This document shows, piece after piece, positions 34,387 through 42,109 of a stretch of DNA of 46,396 bases (positions are counted from its first letter, which is position 1; each line of letters starts with the position of its first letter). The stretch lies in the NCBI GenBank assembly GCA_001817345.1, contig MHIE01000003.1, forward strand, positions 100,985 to 147,380. The letters are read 5' to 3'. Both the position numbers and the translations under genes were made by a program. The notes under the pieces are model-generated. The model worked only from the letters and a program-made list of their open reading frames with translations. It searched no databases and was not told the origin of the DNA. The DNA is from Candidatus Buchananbacteria bacterium RIFCSPHIGHO2_01_FULL_44_11. GTDB lineage: Bacteria; Patescibacteriota; Patescibacteriia; Buchananbacterales; UBA6539.

Positions 34387-34773
34387 TTATTGTTTGACGC
34401 TAAAATCCTGAACCAAAATTTCCTGCTTTTGACCCTCACGGTCATAAATTACTTTTAGCTGATAGGCGGTCGGTTTTAGACCAACCACGCTGGCGGAAAA
34501 TTTTTGGCTGCAACGTTTAGTCGTCTCTGGCCCATTGATTAAAATGGTCAGATTATTGCCTTGCCGGTTTAGGGCTGCTTTCATCTCAGTCGGCTGGCAA
34601 GAAAAATCAGCCAAAGGCAAACTTAATTCAAAGCCATCAGCTTTGGCCTGAAAATCGGCCTCAGTGATTAATTCCGAGCTGAAACTGTACTGCATGGCAT
34701 AGTTTTCCTTGAGCTGGCAACCGGCTAAAAGCAAAGCAAAAACTATTGATATTAGCAAAAAATATTTATTCAT
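34387..34773 (-). CDS. Putative lipoprotein (128 aa)
   Basis: A short lipoprotein: MNKYFLLISIVFALLLAGC gives a signal with the lipobox LAGC, then about 105 residues of beta-rich sequence with two further cysteines that may form a disulphide (C in FSCQP and KRCSQK). The family is not recognised. The ATG at 34773 is chosen because the signal peptide starts there and TATAAT (34784-34789) is ten bases upstream, too close for a longer gene. It ends 19 bases before pgk begins. Confidence 0.7.
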   Translation of the reverse strand: MNKYFLLISIVFALLLAGCQLKENYAMQYSFSSELITEADFQAKADGFELSLPLADFSCQPTEMKAALNRQGNNLTILINGPETTKRCSQKFSASVVGLKPTAYQLKVIYDREGQKQEILVQDFSVKQ

Positions 34774-34810
34774 ACTAAGATATATTATAACATAAATACA
34801 CAATAGACCC

Positions 34811-34949
34811 AACTCCAAAACAAACTTTGGAGTATCTTGGAGTATCAGGGTGGGTTTTTATGAGAAGTGTCGGCTCCGCCGACATATTATTCCCATAACG
34901 GCCTTCATCTCCGCGGCAAGCCGCGGAGTATTCGGCCACCCATAATAAA
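34811..34949. ncRNA. Candidate structured element, copy 1
   Basis: Plus-strand reading: hairpin H1 (34812-34819 with 34826-34833), GGGTGG, hairpin H2 GTCGGC-TCC-GCCGAC (34869-34883), a conserved stretch TTATT..CATA..GGCCTTCATC, hairpin H3 (9-bp stem with AA loop, 34909-34928), TATTCGGCCACCC and ATAATAAAA. GGGTGG can also pair with CCACCC (34936-34941). The same order of parts is found at 39180-39343, where stem bases differ but pairing is kept. The coding strand, if any, is unknown. Confidence 0.55.
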
Positions 34950-34985
34950 AAAAAGAAGCGGAACCTATTAATCTAGATTCCGCTT
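34947..34985 (-). terminator. Terminator of the 75-aa zinc-ribbon gene
   Basis: On the minus strand AAGCGGAA pairs with TTCCGCTT around a 14-base loop and is followed by eight T. The structured element begins directly after it. Confidence 0.7.
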
Positions 34986-35015
34986 AACTAAGAGCGACTT
35001 TGATCCAATTGACTT

Positions 35016-35243
35016 TCAAGCTGGACCAATTGGCCTTGGCTTTGTCCACTGATAATAACCGCACTGAGAACACCACCAGACAAAGTCATCCTGATTAGGG
35101 TCCCAATGGCAGGCCATAATCAGTTTAAACCTGATGTCGACCAATTCAACCTGTTTGCATCTGGGGCAAAGTTTGTGCTGAGTGGCTGGCAAAGGTTGAG
35201 GCAAACCAGTACCAGCGGTTTGGCCGTGGCTGTCTGAGCACAT
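35016..35243 (-). CDS. Small zinc-ribbon protein (75 aa)
   Basis: A 75-aa protein with CPRC and CSQC pairs 35 or so residues apart and an aromatic C-terminal half (DDFVWWCSQCGYYQWTK), so a zinc ribbon of unknown role. The ATG at 35243 is chosen because a clear GGAGG (35252-35256) stands eight bases before it; the reading frame stays open upstream but that part is leader. The leader begins at TATTAT (35289-35294) inside an inverted repeat. It belongs to the group of small genes with strong ribosome sites. Confidence 0.65.
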   Translation of the reverse strand: MCSDSHGQTAGTGLPQPLPATQHKLCPRCKQVELVDIRFKLIMACHWDPNQDDFVWWCSQCGYYQWTKPRPIGPA

Positions 35244-35279
35244 AATGAAAACCTCCAAGAAATTCTCAATGAGCATCGG

Positions 35280-35300
35280 TTTTGCTAGATAATAGCAAAA
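35280..35300 (-). promoter_or_regulatory. Operator-like inverted repeat over a -10 box
   Basis: TTTTGCTA (35280-35287) and TAGCAAAA (35293-35300) form a perfect 8-bp inverted repeat with a five-base centre. TGC-TATTAT, the probable extended -10 of the 75-aa gene, lies within it, so a dimeric repressor bound here would block transcription. The TrpR-like gene is the next gene upstream. Confidence 0.5.
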
Positions 35301-35318
35301 ACCCCGCCGGAGGCGGGG
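35297..35318 (-). terminator. Terminator of the TrpR-like gene
   Basis: CCCCGCC-TCC-GGCGGGG (35302-35318) then TTTTT on the minus strand, running straight into the -10 region of the next gene. Confidence 0.75.
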
Positions 35319-35408
35319 CAGGCTGACATTTTTAATAAATACCAAACCACCTCGACTACGGCGAAGTAACTTGGCTTCGATGGATATTAAATTTTTTCTG
35401 GTTTAATT

Positions 35409-35696
35409 TCATATGCGTCGCAAAACTAGTTTGTAGCCGCCCATACCATGGTTTAACCACTGAGCCACCCGGGTAATTGTTGCCGTACTTAATCCGGTCT
35501 TTTTGGCGATTTGGCGGTAAGGTTGGCCTTTTTGAATCATCTTAACCGCTTGCCAGCGCTTAGCCATTTCAGCCAGTTCTTCTAGAGTACACAAATCGCG
35601 AAAAAAGGCCGCGGTTTCTTTGGTATTTTTCAGCTTTAGAATAGCGCTGAATAGTTGTTTTGTCTGCTGGTTATTCCAGCTGTGGTCTGAAGTCAT
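35409..35696 (-). CDS. YerC/YecD-type TrpR-related regulator
   Basis: A 95-aa all-helical DNA-binding protein of the Trp-repressor fold: LEELAEMAKRWQAVKMIQKG (about 31-50) and the helix-turn-helix YRQIAKKTGLSTATITRVAQWLNHG (split over 53-77). It matches the YerC/YecD group, present in many Firmicutes and CPR genomes, whose ligand and targets are mostly unknown. It is transcribed alone and ends in a strong GC hairpin. An inverted repeat over the next promoter is a possible binding site. Confidence 0.85.
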   Translation of the reverse strand: MTSDHSWNNQQTKQLFSAILKLKNTKETAAFFRDLCTLEELAEMAKRWQAVKMIQKGQPYRQIAKKTGLSTATITRVAQWLNHGMGGYKLVLRRI

Positions 35697-35826
35697 TGTT
35701 TTAGTGTTTTAATATACTAACACATTAAATCAAATAAAATATTTTGTCAAGGCCCCGACCTGGGGATAACTAAAACCAGCAAAAAAGCACCTACTTGGTC
35801 CCGTTTAGGCTATCAAATACTACCGA

Positions 35827-36285
35827 CTAGATGAGCTTTAACTTTTCTTTTAGGCTCTGCAACCTTAAATAGAAACCTTTGGTGTGAATCGAGTTGAGTT
35901 TCAGTTTATAAGTATCATAGTGGTGCAACCATTCATGAAGTAAAGTATCCACAAAAGTTTTAGCAGCCAAGGTTTGGCCGCGCACCGCGGTTTTATTCTG
36001 GATATAAATATACTTCGATTTTGGCCGGTAATACCCATACTGTTTGAATACGACTCTGCCACCTGATCTTTTGTGGAATTGATGAGTATCCGAAATTTTC
36101 AGATTAACAATGTTAATCATGGCGGCATCGCTAAGTTCATCTGATAGCATCTCCCCTAACTTCTGCCGATCCGAAACTGTGCTTGCTTCCAGCAAATACT
36201 TAACCAGATCAATCATCCTAATGTTAATTGGCACATTAACATCAATTATTTTATTACTCCTAACATAATTGGCGGTTTGTAACAT
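35827..36285 (-). CDS. SprT-like zinc metallopeptidase
   Basis: A 152-aa protein with HEWLHHYD at residues 117-124: H117 and H121 with E118 form the HExxH zinc site. A third ligand, H134 in HTKGFYLRL, follows 13 residues later, the pattern of SprT/SprTN proteases, which cut proteins crosslinked to DNA. It is smaller than full SprT and lacks its zinc ribbon. The ATG at 36285 is chosen because TATAAT (36292-36297) ends six bases before it; the upstream in-frame start would precede the promoter. Confidence 0.72.
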   Translation of the reverse strand: MLQTANYVRSNKIIDVNVPINIRMIDLVKYLLEASTVSDRQKLGEMLSDELSDAAMINIVNLKISDTHQFHKRSGGRVVFKQYGYYRPKSKYIYIQNKTAVRGQTLAAKTFVDTLLHEWLHHYDTYKLKLNSIHTKGFYLRLQSLKEKLKLI

Positions 36286-36291
36286 GTTGCT

Positions 36292-36323
36292 ATTATACCA
36301 TAAAAAAACCGGCCCGAAGACCG
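36292..36323 (-). promoter_or_regulatory. Terminator of the HTH gene joined to an extended -10
   Basis: On the minus strand CGGTC-TTCG-GGCCG (36310-36323), a UUCG-capped stem, is followed by seven T and then TGG-TATAAT (36292-36300); the ATG of the metallopeptidase begins six bases further. Confidence 0.55.
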
Positions 36324-36380
36324 TCACGAAGCAATTAGAAGTCTCTAATACGACTCGAGAAACTTTTCCCCTATAAAATT

Positions 36381-36986
36381 TTATATCTCTTTTAAAACAG
36401 CAGCGACATATCTGATTGCCTCGTCTTTATGGATGTAATATCGCTTGAATTCAGGGTTGGTGCTGAGATCAATGGCTTTAATCTTGCCTTGTTTAATTAG
36501 TTTGTTTAAAGTAACTAAAGATTTCACTGGAAACCAAAGCTGTTTAACCAAAGCCGGACAGGAAAAATAATTTTTATCTTTTTTAATACTTTTGACGCCG
36601 GCGGGATCGCCTTCCAACTCATCCCAAGCGTTTAAAAACCTAGTCACTTCTTGTCTATTAACATGATAACGCTTCAATCTGGGGTCGGTGCTGATATTGA
36701 CTGCTTTGATTTTTCCGGTATCAATTAATTTACGCAAAGTGACCAAAGACTTAATCGGAAACCAGGACTGTTTGATCAATTTCGGACCGCTGAAGAATGT
36801 CTGATCATCGGCCAATTTTTTGACGGCAATACCTTCTTTTTCCAATAGCTGTTGGATTCGTTGTCGGCTGAGGTTGAATTTTTTACCTATGGCCGCCAGT
36901 GTGTACGGTTGATGACCGTTTAAACCAAGCCTCATCGCAATAATCAACTGTCGGTTGATTTTATAACCAGTTGGCATTTTTCCCAT
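36381..36986 (-). CDS. Helix-turn-helix protein with duplicated C-terminal module
   Basis: A 201-aa DNA-binding protein. Residues about 26-52 (YTLAAIGKKFNLSRQRIQQL) are a sigma-70 region-4-like helix-turn-helix. Two similar 60-residue modules follow (61-118 and 136-196), both with WFPxKSLVTLxKLI, GKIKA and KRYxxxxxE, resembling MerR/excisionase-type winged helices, so the protein may bind three DNA half-sites. It lies 21 bases after the PD-(D/E)XK nuclease gene and is probably cotranscribed; it could control the nuclease. Confidence 0.7.
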   Translation of the reverse strand: MGKMPTGYKINRQLIIAMRLGLNGHQPYTLAAIGKKFNLSRQRIQQLLEKEGIAVKKLADDQTFFSGPKLIKQSWFPIKSLVTLRKLIDTGKIKAVNISTDPRLKRYHVNRQEVTRFLNAWDELEGDPAGVKSIKKDKNYFSCPALVKQLWFPVKSLVTLNKLIKQGKIKAIDLSTNPEFKRYYIHKDEAIRYVAAVLKEI

Positions 36987-37007
36987 AGCACAAACGATAG
37001 ATAAAAC

Positions 37008-38060
37008 TTAACTTTTCTTTAAAATCGTTTTTAAAACAGCTATAAATTCGTCTACTTTTGACCCCCACTCGGGAATGAATATTTTAAAATGTGATTCGTT
37101 CACCGGTATCTTAAAACCGATTTTTATCAAATTTTCTTTATATTGATCAATCAATTTATTGTCTTTTGCTCCTTTTCTGATCCAACCGATAGAAATGGTC
37201 AACTTTCCTGTTGACCTGAGACAAAAGAGAGATTTTGAACTTACTTTTAAAGCAACAGCGGAAAATGAAGCGCGAGTGGCGCCTTTCCCCCAATTTATTT
37301 CGTCAAAATTTTCTTTGCAAAAACTATAAAATTTTTGAACTACGGCAAAATTTTTTTCGACTAATTTTCCTTTAGTGTCGTTAAAAAAACCTTCCTCACC
37401 CCATAACTTAAAAATTCTTTTGCCGGATGTGCGATTTGCCACACCATAGAGTTGTGGCAAAACCACTTCCAATCCTTTTTCTTGAAAATATTTTAGTTCA
37501 AGGGCGTAAAACTCAAAATCGACGAAGTTTTTGGAATTAAGGTAATCGACAATACGCCGTAATTCTTCATTAATCTCATCAACAACAATAAATAAAGCAA
37601 ATATGCCTTCTTTGAGGTTCGTCTCGACAGCGTCGCGAAAATCTTCCGCCGACCACTCCTCGTCTTCTTTCTCCGCATTCTCCATAAGATCAAGCAGGTG
37701 ACTTCCCGTTCTACCATAAACGATTTCGTCAAACTCCTCATAAGATTTTTGCCACAAAAAAGCCGCATACTCGATAATTTGCCCAATGACTTTTCTTTTG
37801 ATTTCCGCGTTTTGAGCAAGTTTGGTTTCAATGATGGTAATGTTGCCGTTCTCGTCAACGCCGATAATGTCCGTGCTGCCTGAACCGGGTAGACCAGCTT
37901 CTCTGATTGCGATTTTAATCGATTTTCTGCCACCACCTAGTTCACTTATCGGAATAAGGTCGGGAGAATCGGCAAGAATATCTTGCAATTCAGATTCTTT
38001 GGCGTAACTGCGTTCAGAAACCTTTTCCCATCTTTCTTTTGTTCGGACAATGATTTTCAT
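37008..38060 (-). CDS. PD-(D/E)XK nuclease-superfamily protein
   Basis: A 350-aa protein whose first 110 residues hold a PD-(D/E)XK core: E24 in a helix, STDIIGVDENG with D64, IIETK with E78 and K80, and a helix with Q94. This resembles the NucS/DUF91-type nuclease domain. The rest (about 140-345) is mixed alpha/beta, with a second domain ending LTISIGWIRKG and FIPEWGS, which I do not recognise. Such proteins occur in repair and in defence islands. It is followed by an HTH gene and lies inside the glycolytic stretch, between gap and pgk, so it may be an inserted module. Confidence 0.7.
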   Translation of the reverse strand: MKIIVRTKERWEKVSERSYAKESELQDILADSPDLIPISELGGGRKSIKIAIREAGLPGSGSTDIIGVDENGNITIIETKLAQNAEIKRKVIGQIIEYAAFLWQKSYEEFDEIVYGRTGSHLLDLMENAEKEDEEWSAEDFRDAVETNLKEGIFALFIVVDEINEELRRIVDYLNSKNFVDFEFYALELKYFQEKGLEVVLPQLYGVANRTSGKRIFKLWGEEGFFNDTKGKLVEKNFAVVQKFYSFCKENFDEINWGKGATRASFSAVALKVSSKSLFCLRSTGKLTISIGWIRKGAKDNKLIDQYKENLIKIGFKIPVNESHFKIFIPEWGSKVDEFIAVLKTILKKS

Positions 38061-38093
38061 GATAATCTTTTTTTACAAAATAATCAACTAAAC

Positions 38094-39119
38094 TTATTTC
38101 AGGTTTTTAGCTAAAGCCTCCGCCATCTCCCCCAGCCGTAAAGAATAAGCCCACTCATTGTCATACCAGGCAAAAACCTTGACTAGGTTACCGCCGACGA
38201 CTTGGGTCAATTCCAGGTCAATAATGGCAGAATAAGACGTGCCGATGATGTCGGAAGAAACCAGCGGCTTATTGCTCACGGTTAAAATATTTTTGAAGAT
38301 TGGATTTTTAACCGCTTCTTTAAACGCTTCGTTAATTTGTTTAACAGTCACTTTCTTTCTTTTGAGGACAGCGGTGATGTCTGAGATTGAACCGCAAATC
38401 GTCGGCACCCTTAAAGACACCCCATCAAATAAATTCTTCAGACTGGGCACGACTTCAGTGGTTGAAATTGCCGCGCCGGTGGAAGTCGGAATAATATTGT
38501 AAGCCGCCGCCCGGGCCCGGCGCAAATCGCGATGATCACCGTCAACTAAGTTCTGGTCGGCAGTGTAAGAATGAATGGTCGTCATTAAGGCTTTTTCCAC
38601 GCCAAAGGCCGATTCCAAAACCTGAATCACCGGCGAGATGCAGTTAGTGGTGCAAGAAGCGTTGGAAATTACACTCTGAGCTTTGGCTGACTTTAAGACA
38701 TCGCTAGTCAGCTTGGTGCCAAAAACTAAAGTCTGAGTTTCCTTATCTTTACCCGGCGCGGAAATCACCACCCGCTTCGCCCCGGCTTTTAAATGCTCAC
38801 CGGCATCTTTTTTGTTGGTAAACCGGCCAGTGCATTCCAAGACGACATCCACGTTTAATTTTTTCCAGGGCAATTTAGCCGGTTCTTTTTCAGCCAAAAC
38901 CGGGTAGGTTTTACCATTAACTTTTATCCCCTCTTTAGTCGCCTGGACTGAGGCTTCATATTCACCATAGACCGTGTCGTACTTTAGCAGATGGGCTAAA
39001 ATTTTATTGTCAGCCAAATCATTAATGCCAACTACTTCCAAATTTTTATTAGCCAAAGCAATCTTAAAGGCGGCTCGGCCAATTCGGCCAAAACCGTTGA
39101 TGGCGATTTTTACTGTCAT
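38094..39119 (-). CDS. gap: Glyceraldehyde-3-phosphate dehydrogenase (type I)
   Basis: A 341-aa enzyme: NGFGRIGR (8-15) binds NAD, D34 in GINDLAD favours NAD over NADP, and C156 in SNASCTTNC is the catalytic cysteine with the partner His in the HSYTADQN segment. The NEWAYSLRLGEM end is standard. It makes 1,3-bisphosphoglycerate for the pgk product. pgk is 3.7 kb away, separated by accessory genes. The structured element copy 2 and the palindromic repeat lie upstream. Confidence 0.97.
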   Translation of the reverse strand: MTVKIAINGFGRIGRAAFKIALANKNLEVVGINDLADNKILAHLLKYDTVYGEYEASVQATKEGIKVNGKTYPVLAEKEPAKLPWKKLNVDVVLECTGRFTNKKDAGEHLKAGAKRVVISAPGKDKETQTLVFGTKLTSDVLKSAKAQSVISNASCTTNCISPVIQVLESAFGVEKALMTTIHSYTADQNLVDGDHRDLRRARAAAYNIIPTSTGAAISTTEVVPSLKNLFDGVSLRVPTICGSISDITAVLKRKKVTVKQINEAFKEAVKNPIFKNILTVSNKPLVSSDIIGTSYSAIIDLELTQVVGGNLVKVFAWYDNEWAYSLRLGEMAEALAKNLK

Positions 39120-39179
39120 ATTAATATTAATGAATAGTTATTGATTTAATTGTAGCAAAATTTGACTGATGAATCCAAT

Positions 39180-39343
39180 CCCACTCTAAAAGAGTGCGAT
39201 ATCGGGGTGGATTCCTAACGAGATGAATCGGCTCCCCGCCTGCGCCGAGGCTTCGGCGGGCAGGCGCCGATGATTATTACTCATACTGCCCTTCATCCCA
39301 CCGCTAAAGCGGTGGCTATTCTGGCAGCAACGTTATAAAAAAA
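39180..39343. ncRNA. Candidate structured element, copy 2
   Basis: Same parts and order as 34811-34949: H1 (CACTC/GAGTG, 39182-39196), GGGTGG (39205-39210), H2 closed by ATCGGC/GCCGAT (39227-39232 with 39266-39271), TTATT..CATA..GCCCTTCATC, H3 CCACCGCT-AA-AGCGGTGG (39299-39316), CTATTCTGGC and ATAAAA. The H2 closing pair is A-T here and G-C in copy 1, and H3 differs at several pairs while staying paired. A 32-base palindromic repeat is inserted in the H2 loop. Confidence 0.55.
39234..39265. repeat. Dispersed GC-rich palindromic repeat, copy 2
   Basis: 28 of 32 bases match 18732-18763. It sits exactly in the loop of hairpin H2 of the structured element; copy 1 of the element lacks it. Confidence 0.7.
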
Positions 39344-39357
39344 GTGCCCAGGGGCAC
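39337..39357 (-). terminator. Terminator of the 144-aa gene
   Basis: GTGCC-CCTG-GGCAC followed by seven T on the minus strand. The structured element begins directly after the T-tract, as it does for copy 1. Confidence 0.7.
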
Positions 39358-39394
39358 CCAAGGAACAAAGACGGACTGTTGAAGTTTTGGCTGT

Positions 39395-39829
39395 TTAGCG
39401 CGGTGGCGATGAATGATACATGCTCCTATTGAGACCAAATGACTTGATCACAGCGACCAGGACAAGGCAAACAACGACCAGAAGGACCGACCATAAAAAG
39501 AACCAAAACAGTTCCAACAAGCAAAGGAGCCAGCGCAGCGGTCCCAAGACTAAGGTAACTAAGTAGCCGATTTTAGCCCAACCCGGCCCCCGATCCCAAA
39601 ACCAGGTGTAGGGTACCATGTCGTCCCCGAAATCCGAATCAAAGAAATAACGGGGAAACAAAACCAGATGGCTGAAATCAGTGCCATGACCCCCGGCTTG
39701 ATCAATCGACCGCCTGATTAAAACGCTCGTCAGAGCGCCAATGGCCAACCAGCCAATGATACTCAGCCAGTAATGGCTAAGAACCCAAGCCCAGACCGGC
39801 TGAAAAAATTCCAGAATTTCAGACAGCAT
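39395..39829 (-). CDS. Hypothetical membrane protein (144 aa)
   Basis: A Trp- and Leu-rich protein with an N-terminal helix (about 18-38), a polar middle (DQAGGHGTDFSH, DSDFGDDMVPY) and two helices near the end (about 88-128). No family is recognised. A strong AGGGAGGG ribosome site lies about nine bases before the ATG, and the gene has its own terminator. It belongs to the strong-ribosome-site group in this window. Confidence 0.6.
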   Translation of the reverse strand: MLSEILEFFQPVWAWVLSHYWLSIIGWLAIGALTSVLIRRSIDQAGGHGTDFSHLVLFPRYFFDSDFGDDMVPYTWFWDRGPGWAKIGYLVTLVLGPLRWLLCLLELFWFFLWSVLLVVVCLVLVAVIKSFGLNRSMYHSSPPR

Positions 39830-39857
39830 GGCTGCCGCCCTCCCTTTGCCTCAAAAT

Positions 39858-39879
39858 GAAAAGAGCAAAAGCTCTTTGT
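39858..39879 (-). terminator. Terminator of the GerMN lipoprotein gene
   Basis: AAAGAGC-TTTT-GCTCTTT followed by a T-rich stretch on the minus strand, 16 bases beyond the gene end. Confidence 0.65.
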
Positions 39880-39894
39880 AATCTTAGACTGCCG

Positions 39895-40737
39895 TTATTG
39901 TAAAACGTTTTTAGCTTGACCGTCAATAGTGATAATGACTTCGTCCGTATCGGAAAAAATCTTTAAAGTCTCCACAATCTGGGCGCGCAAAGACTGAATC
40001 TGACAAGCATCGGATAAACCGGATTGAATCGTGGCATTAAAATCAACGTAAACCCGGCCGTCAATAATATCCACTTTCTGGGCTTTGACTTCACCGACCG
40101 CGGGCAGATTGGTTGAGTAACCGGCTTTTTTTTGGTCTTCGGTTGGGCCGGCCAGCAGCCGATCCAGGGCGCGGAAAATCAGTTGGGGCGTATACTCTAC
40201 CGCTTCTTTGACCGGATAAACTTGGCCGCAACGGTTACTGCTTGAATCTAATTTAGGGTTACTGAAATAAACCGTGACAAACGATTCTTGATAGTCCTTA
40301 AATTTAACGGGTAGTTTGACTAAATTTTTTTTAGTGCTGTTTTTTTTACGAGCCGGGTAAACCTCTAGCCAGCCAGTGGGACTGGCGGGCGGACTAAACT
40401 CCAAGCTACCCGAGTAAAAACTCCAGCTGGAATTGTCAGAGAAAGCCACAGCTGAACCTTCACTGACAATCTGATTGTCTGCATCCAAAAGCTTAAATGC
40501 AACTTGACCTAACCCAACATGAATCAGGCCTTCAATTGAAAGCGGACTAGCAACTAGTGCGTCGGCCGAAGGCTGATTCACAATAATATTGTCATTAATC
40601 ACCGCCACCGGCCCGCCGAGGCCGGATCCTGAATCAACCGACTGAACAAAAAAAGACGCCGGTTTTTGACAACCGGTTAGCATCAGCATCAGCCCCAGCA
40701 GCACAAGAGTGTGTGCCAATCTTTTTGCCAGCGCCAT
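39895..40737 (-). CDS. Lipoprotein with Gmad2 and GerMN domains
   Basis: A 280-aa lipoprotein: signal with LTGC (lipidated C23), then an Ig-like Gmad2 domain (about 50-145: IIVNQPSADALVASPLSIEG.. and GWLEVYP) and a GerMN domain (about 152-278: VTVYFSNPKLD, LDRLLAGPTEDQKKAGYSTNLP, VYVDFN). The pair is known from sporulation-type and other extracytoplasmic lipoproteins of Gram-positive bacteria and CPR; it binds peptidoglycan-associated partners rather than acting as an enzyme. It is located between tsf and a small membrane-protein gene. Confidence 0.82.
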   Translation of the reverse strand: MALAKRLAHTLVLLGLMLMLTGCQKPASFFVQSVDSGSGLGGPVAVINDNIIVNQPSADALVASPLSIEGLIHVGLGQVAFKLLDADNQIVSEGSAVAFSDNSSWSFYSGSLEFSPPASPTGWLEVYPARKKNSTKKNLVKLPVKFKDYQESFVTVYFSNPKLDSSSNRCGQVYPVKEAVEYTPQLIFRALDRLLAGPTEDQKKAGYSTNLPAVGEVKAQKVDIIDGRVYVDFNATIQSGLSDACQIQSLRAQIVETLKIFSDTDEVIITIDGQAKNVLQ

Positions 40738-40760
40738 AAATTTTCAGAGAAAAATTAGGT

Positions 40761-41351
40761 TTAGATTTGGTAGCGAACAAATTTGGTCACTTCTATTTTT
40801 TCGCCTAACTGGAAAATTCTTTGTTCAACCAAAGAGGCGATCGTCAGACTGTCGTCTTTGATAAAAGACTGCTGCATTAAGCAGTTCTCTTGATAGTATT
40901 TTTTAATTTTGCCCTCAATAATTTTAGGCCACATGGCGGCGGGCTTGCCCTCGTTTTTTAGTTGCTCAGCGTAAACTTCTTTTTCTTTAGCAATCACGGC
41001 CGCTGGTACCTCTTCTTGTTTGACATATAAGGGATTAGCGCCGGCCACCTGCATCGCCAAGTCATGAGCCAAGGCTTTAAAAGATTCATTCCGGGCGACA
41101 AAATCGGTTTCACAACGGACTTCAATCAAGACGCCGACTTTACCATTGGAATGAATGTAACTTTCTACCAGGCCCTCGCCGGCGGTCCGTTCTGAAGTTT
41201 TTTTCGCCGCTTTGATCGCTCCTTTTTTGCGTAAAATTTCTGTGGCCTTACTCAGCTCACCGCCAGATTCGGCTAAAGCCTGCTGACAATCAACAAAACC
41301 GGCGCCGGTTAGTTCACGCAATTGAGTAATGGTTTTGACGTCAATCGCCAT
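40761..41351 (-). CDS. tsf: Elongation factor Ts
   Basis: A 196-aa EF-Ts, which recycles EF-Tu by releasing GDP. The UBA-like N-terminus (LRELTGAGFVDCQQAL, 11-26) and the core TDFVARNESF (82-91) are typical; the protein has the short form with a single core subdomain, as in many CPR and Thermus-type bacteria. It follows rpsB after 12 bases, the standard gene order. Confidence 0.96.
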   Translation of the reverse strand: MAIDVKTITQLRELTGAGFVDCQQALAESGGELSKATEILRKKGAIKAAKKTSERTAGEGLVESYIHSNGKVGVLIEVRCETDFVARNESFKALAHDLAMQVAGANPLYVKQEEVPAAVIAKEKEVYAEQLKNEGKPAAMWPKIIEGKIKKYYQENCLMQQSFIKDDSLTIASLVEQRIFQLGEKIEVTKFVRYQI

Positions 41352-41363
41352 AAAAATATCAGG

Positions 41364-42068
41364 TTACGGTTTTTTGATCTCTCTTTTTTTTAATCCCTCG
41401 TTGACCGCCTCAGTCACCAATTTAGTCATCAAACTAATGGACTTAATAGCATCGTCGTTAGCCGGAATGGGATAATTAATCTTATTCGGATCGGCGTTGG
41501 TGTCGCAAAGAGCCACCGTCGGGATGTTTTTCCTCATTGCCTCATTGATGGCGGTTTTTTCTTTTTTAATATCAATAATGAAAATCGCGTCAGGCACTTT
41601 GGTGATCTTAGCAATGCCACCGACATTTTTCTCCAATTTTTCTATTTCGCGGTCAAATTCCAGCTGTTCTTTTTTGGTGTATTTTTTGAACTCACCTTTG
41701 GCCTTCTTATCTTTCAAGTCGTTGTATTTTTTAATCAATTTGGCAATGGCCGAAAAATTGGTAATGGTACCGCCTAACCAGCGTTCATTAATATAAGGCA
41801 TACCGCATTCCTGAGCGGCCGCGACTATAATCCGCTGGGCCTGTTTTTTTGTACCCAAAAATAAAATAGTGCCACCATTAGCCACTACTTTGGTCACAAA
41901 CTCAAGGGCTTGCGCCAACTTGACTTGAGTTTCTTCTAAATTAATGATATGAAACCCGTTTTTCGCCATCAAAATGTAGGGCTTCATTTTCGGATGACGT
42001 TTTGACAGCTGATGACCAAAATGGACACCGGCTTTCAGCATCGTCAATAAATCTGGAATCTCTGGCAT
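41364..42068 (-). CDS. rpsB: 30S ribosomal protein S2
   Basis: A 234-aa S2 protein: LLKAGVHFGHQ.. near residue 10, ILFLGTKKQAQ near 68, YINERWLGGTITNF near 90-103 and PDAIFIIDI near 157 are standard. The ATG at 42068 has AAGGA seven bases upstream. The leader holds a 19-bp inverted repeat (42120-42138 with 42206-42224) that could fold over the region before rpsB. S2 commonly represses its own operon by binding its leader, which this repeat may serve. Confidence 0.96.
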   Translation of the reverse strand: MPEIPDLLTMLKAGVHFGHQLSKRHPKMKPYILMAKNGFHIINLEETQVKLAQALEFVTKVVANGGTILFLGTKKQAQRIIVAAAQECGMPYINERWLGGTITNFSAIAKLIKKYNDLKDKKAKGEFKKYTKKEQLEFDREIEKLEKNVGGIAKITKVPDAIFIIDIKKEKTAINEAMRKNIPTVALCDTNADPNKINYPIPANDDAIKSISLMTKLVTEAVNEGLKKREIKKP

Positions 42069-42109
42069 ATTTTTCCTTTTTATCCCCCAATGGAGGAACT
42101 TCTACCGCT

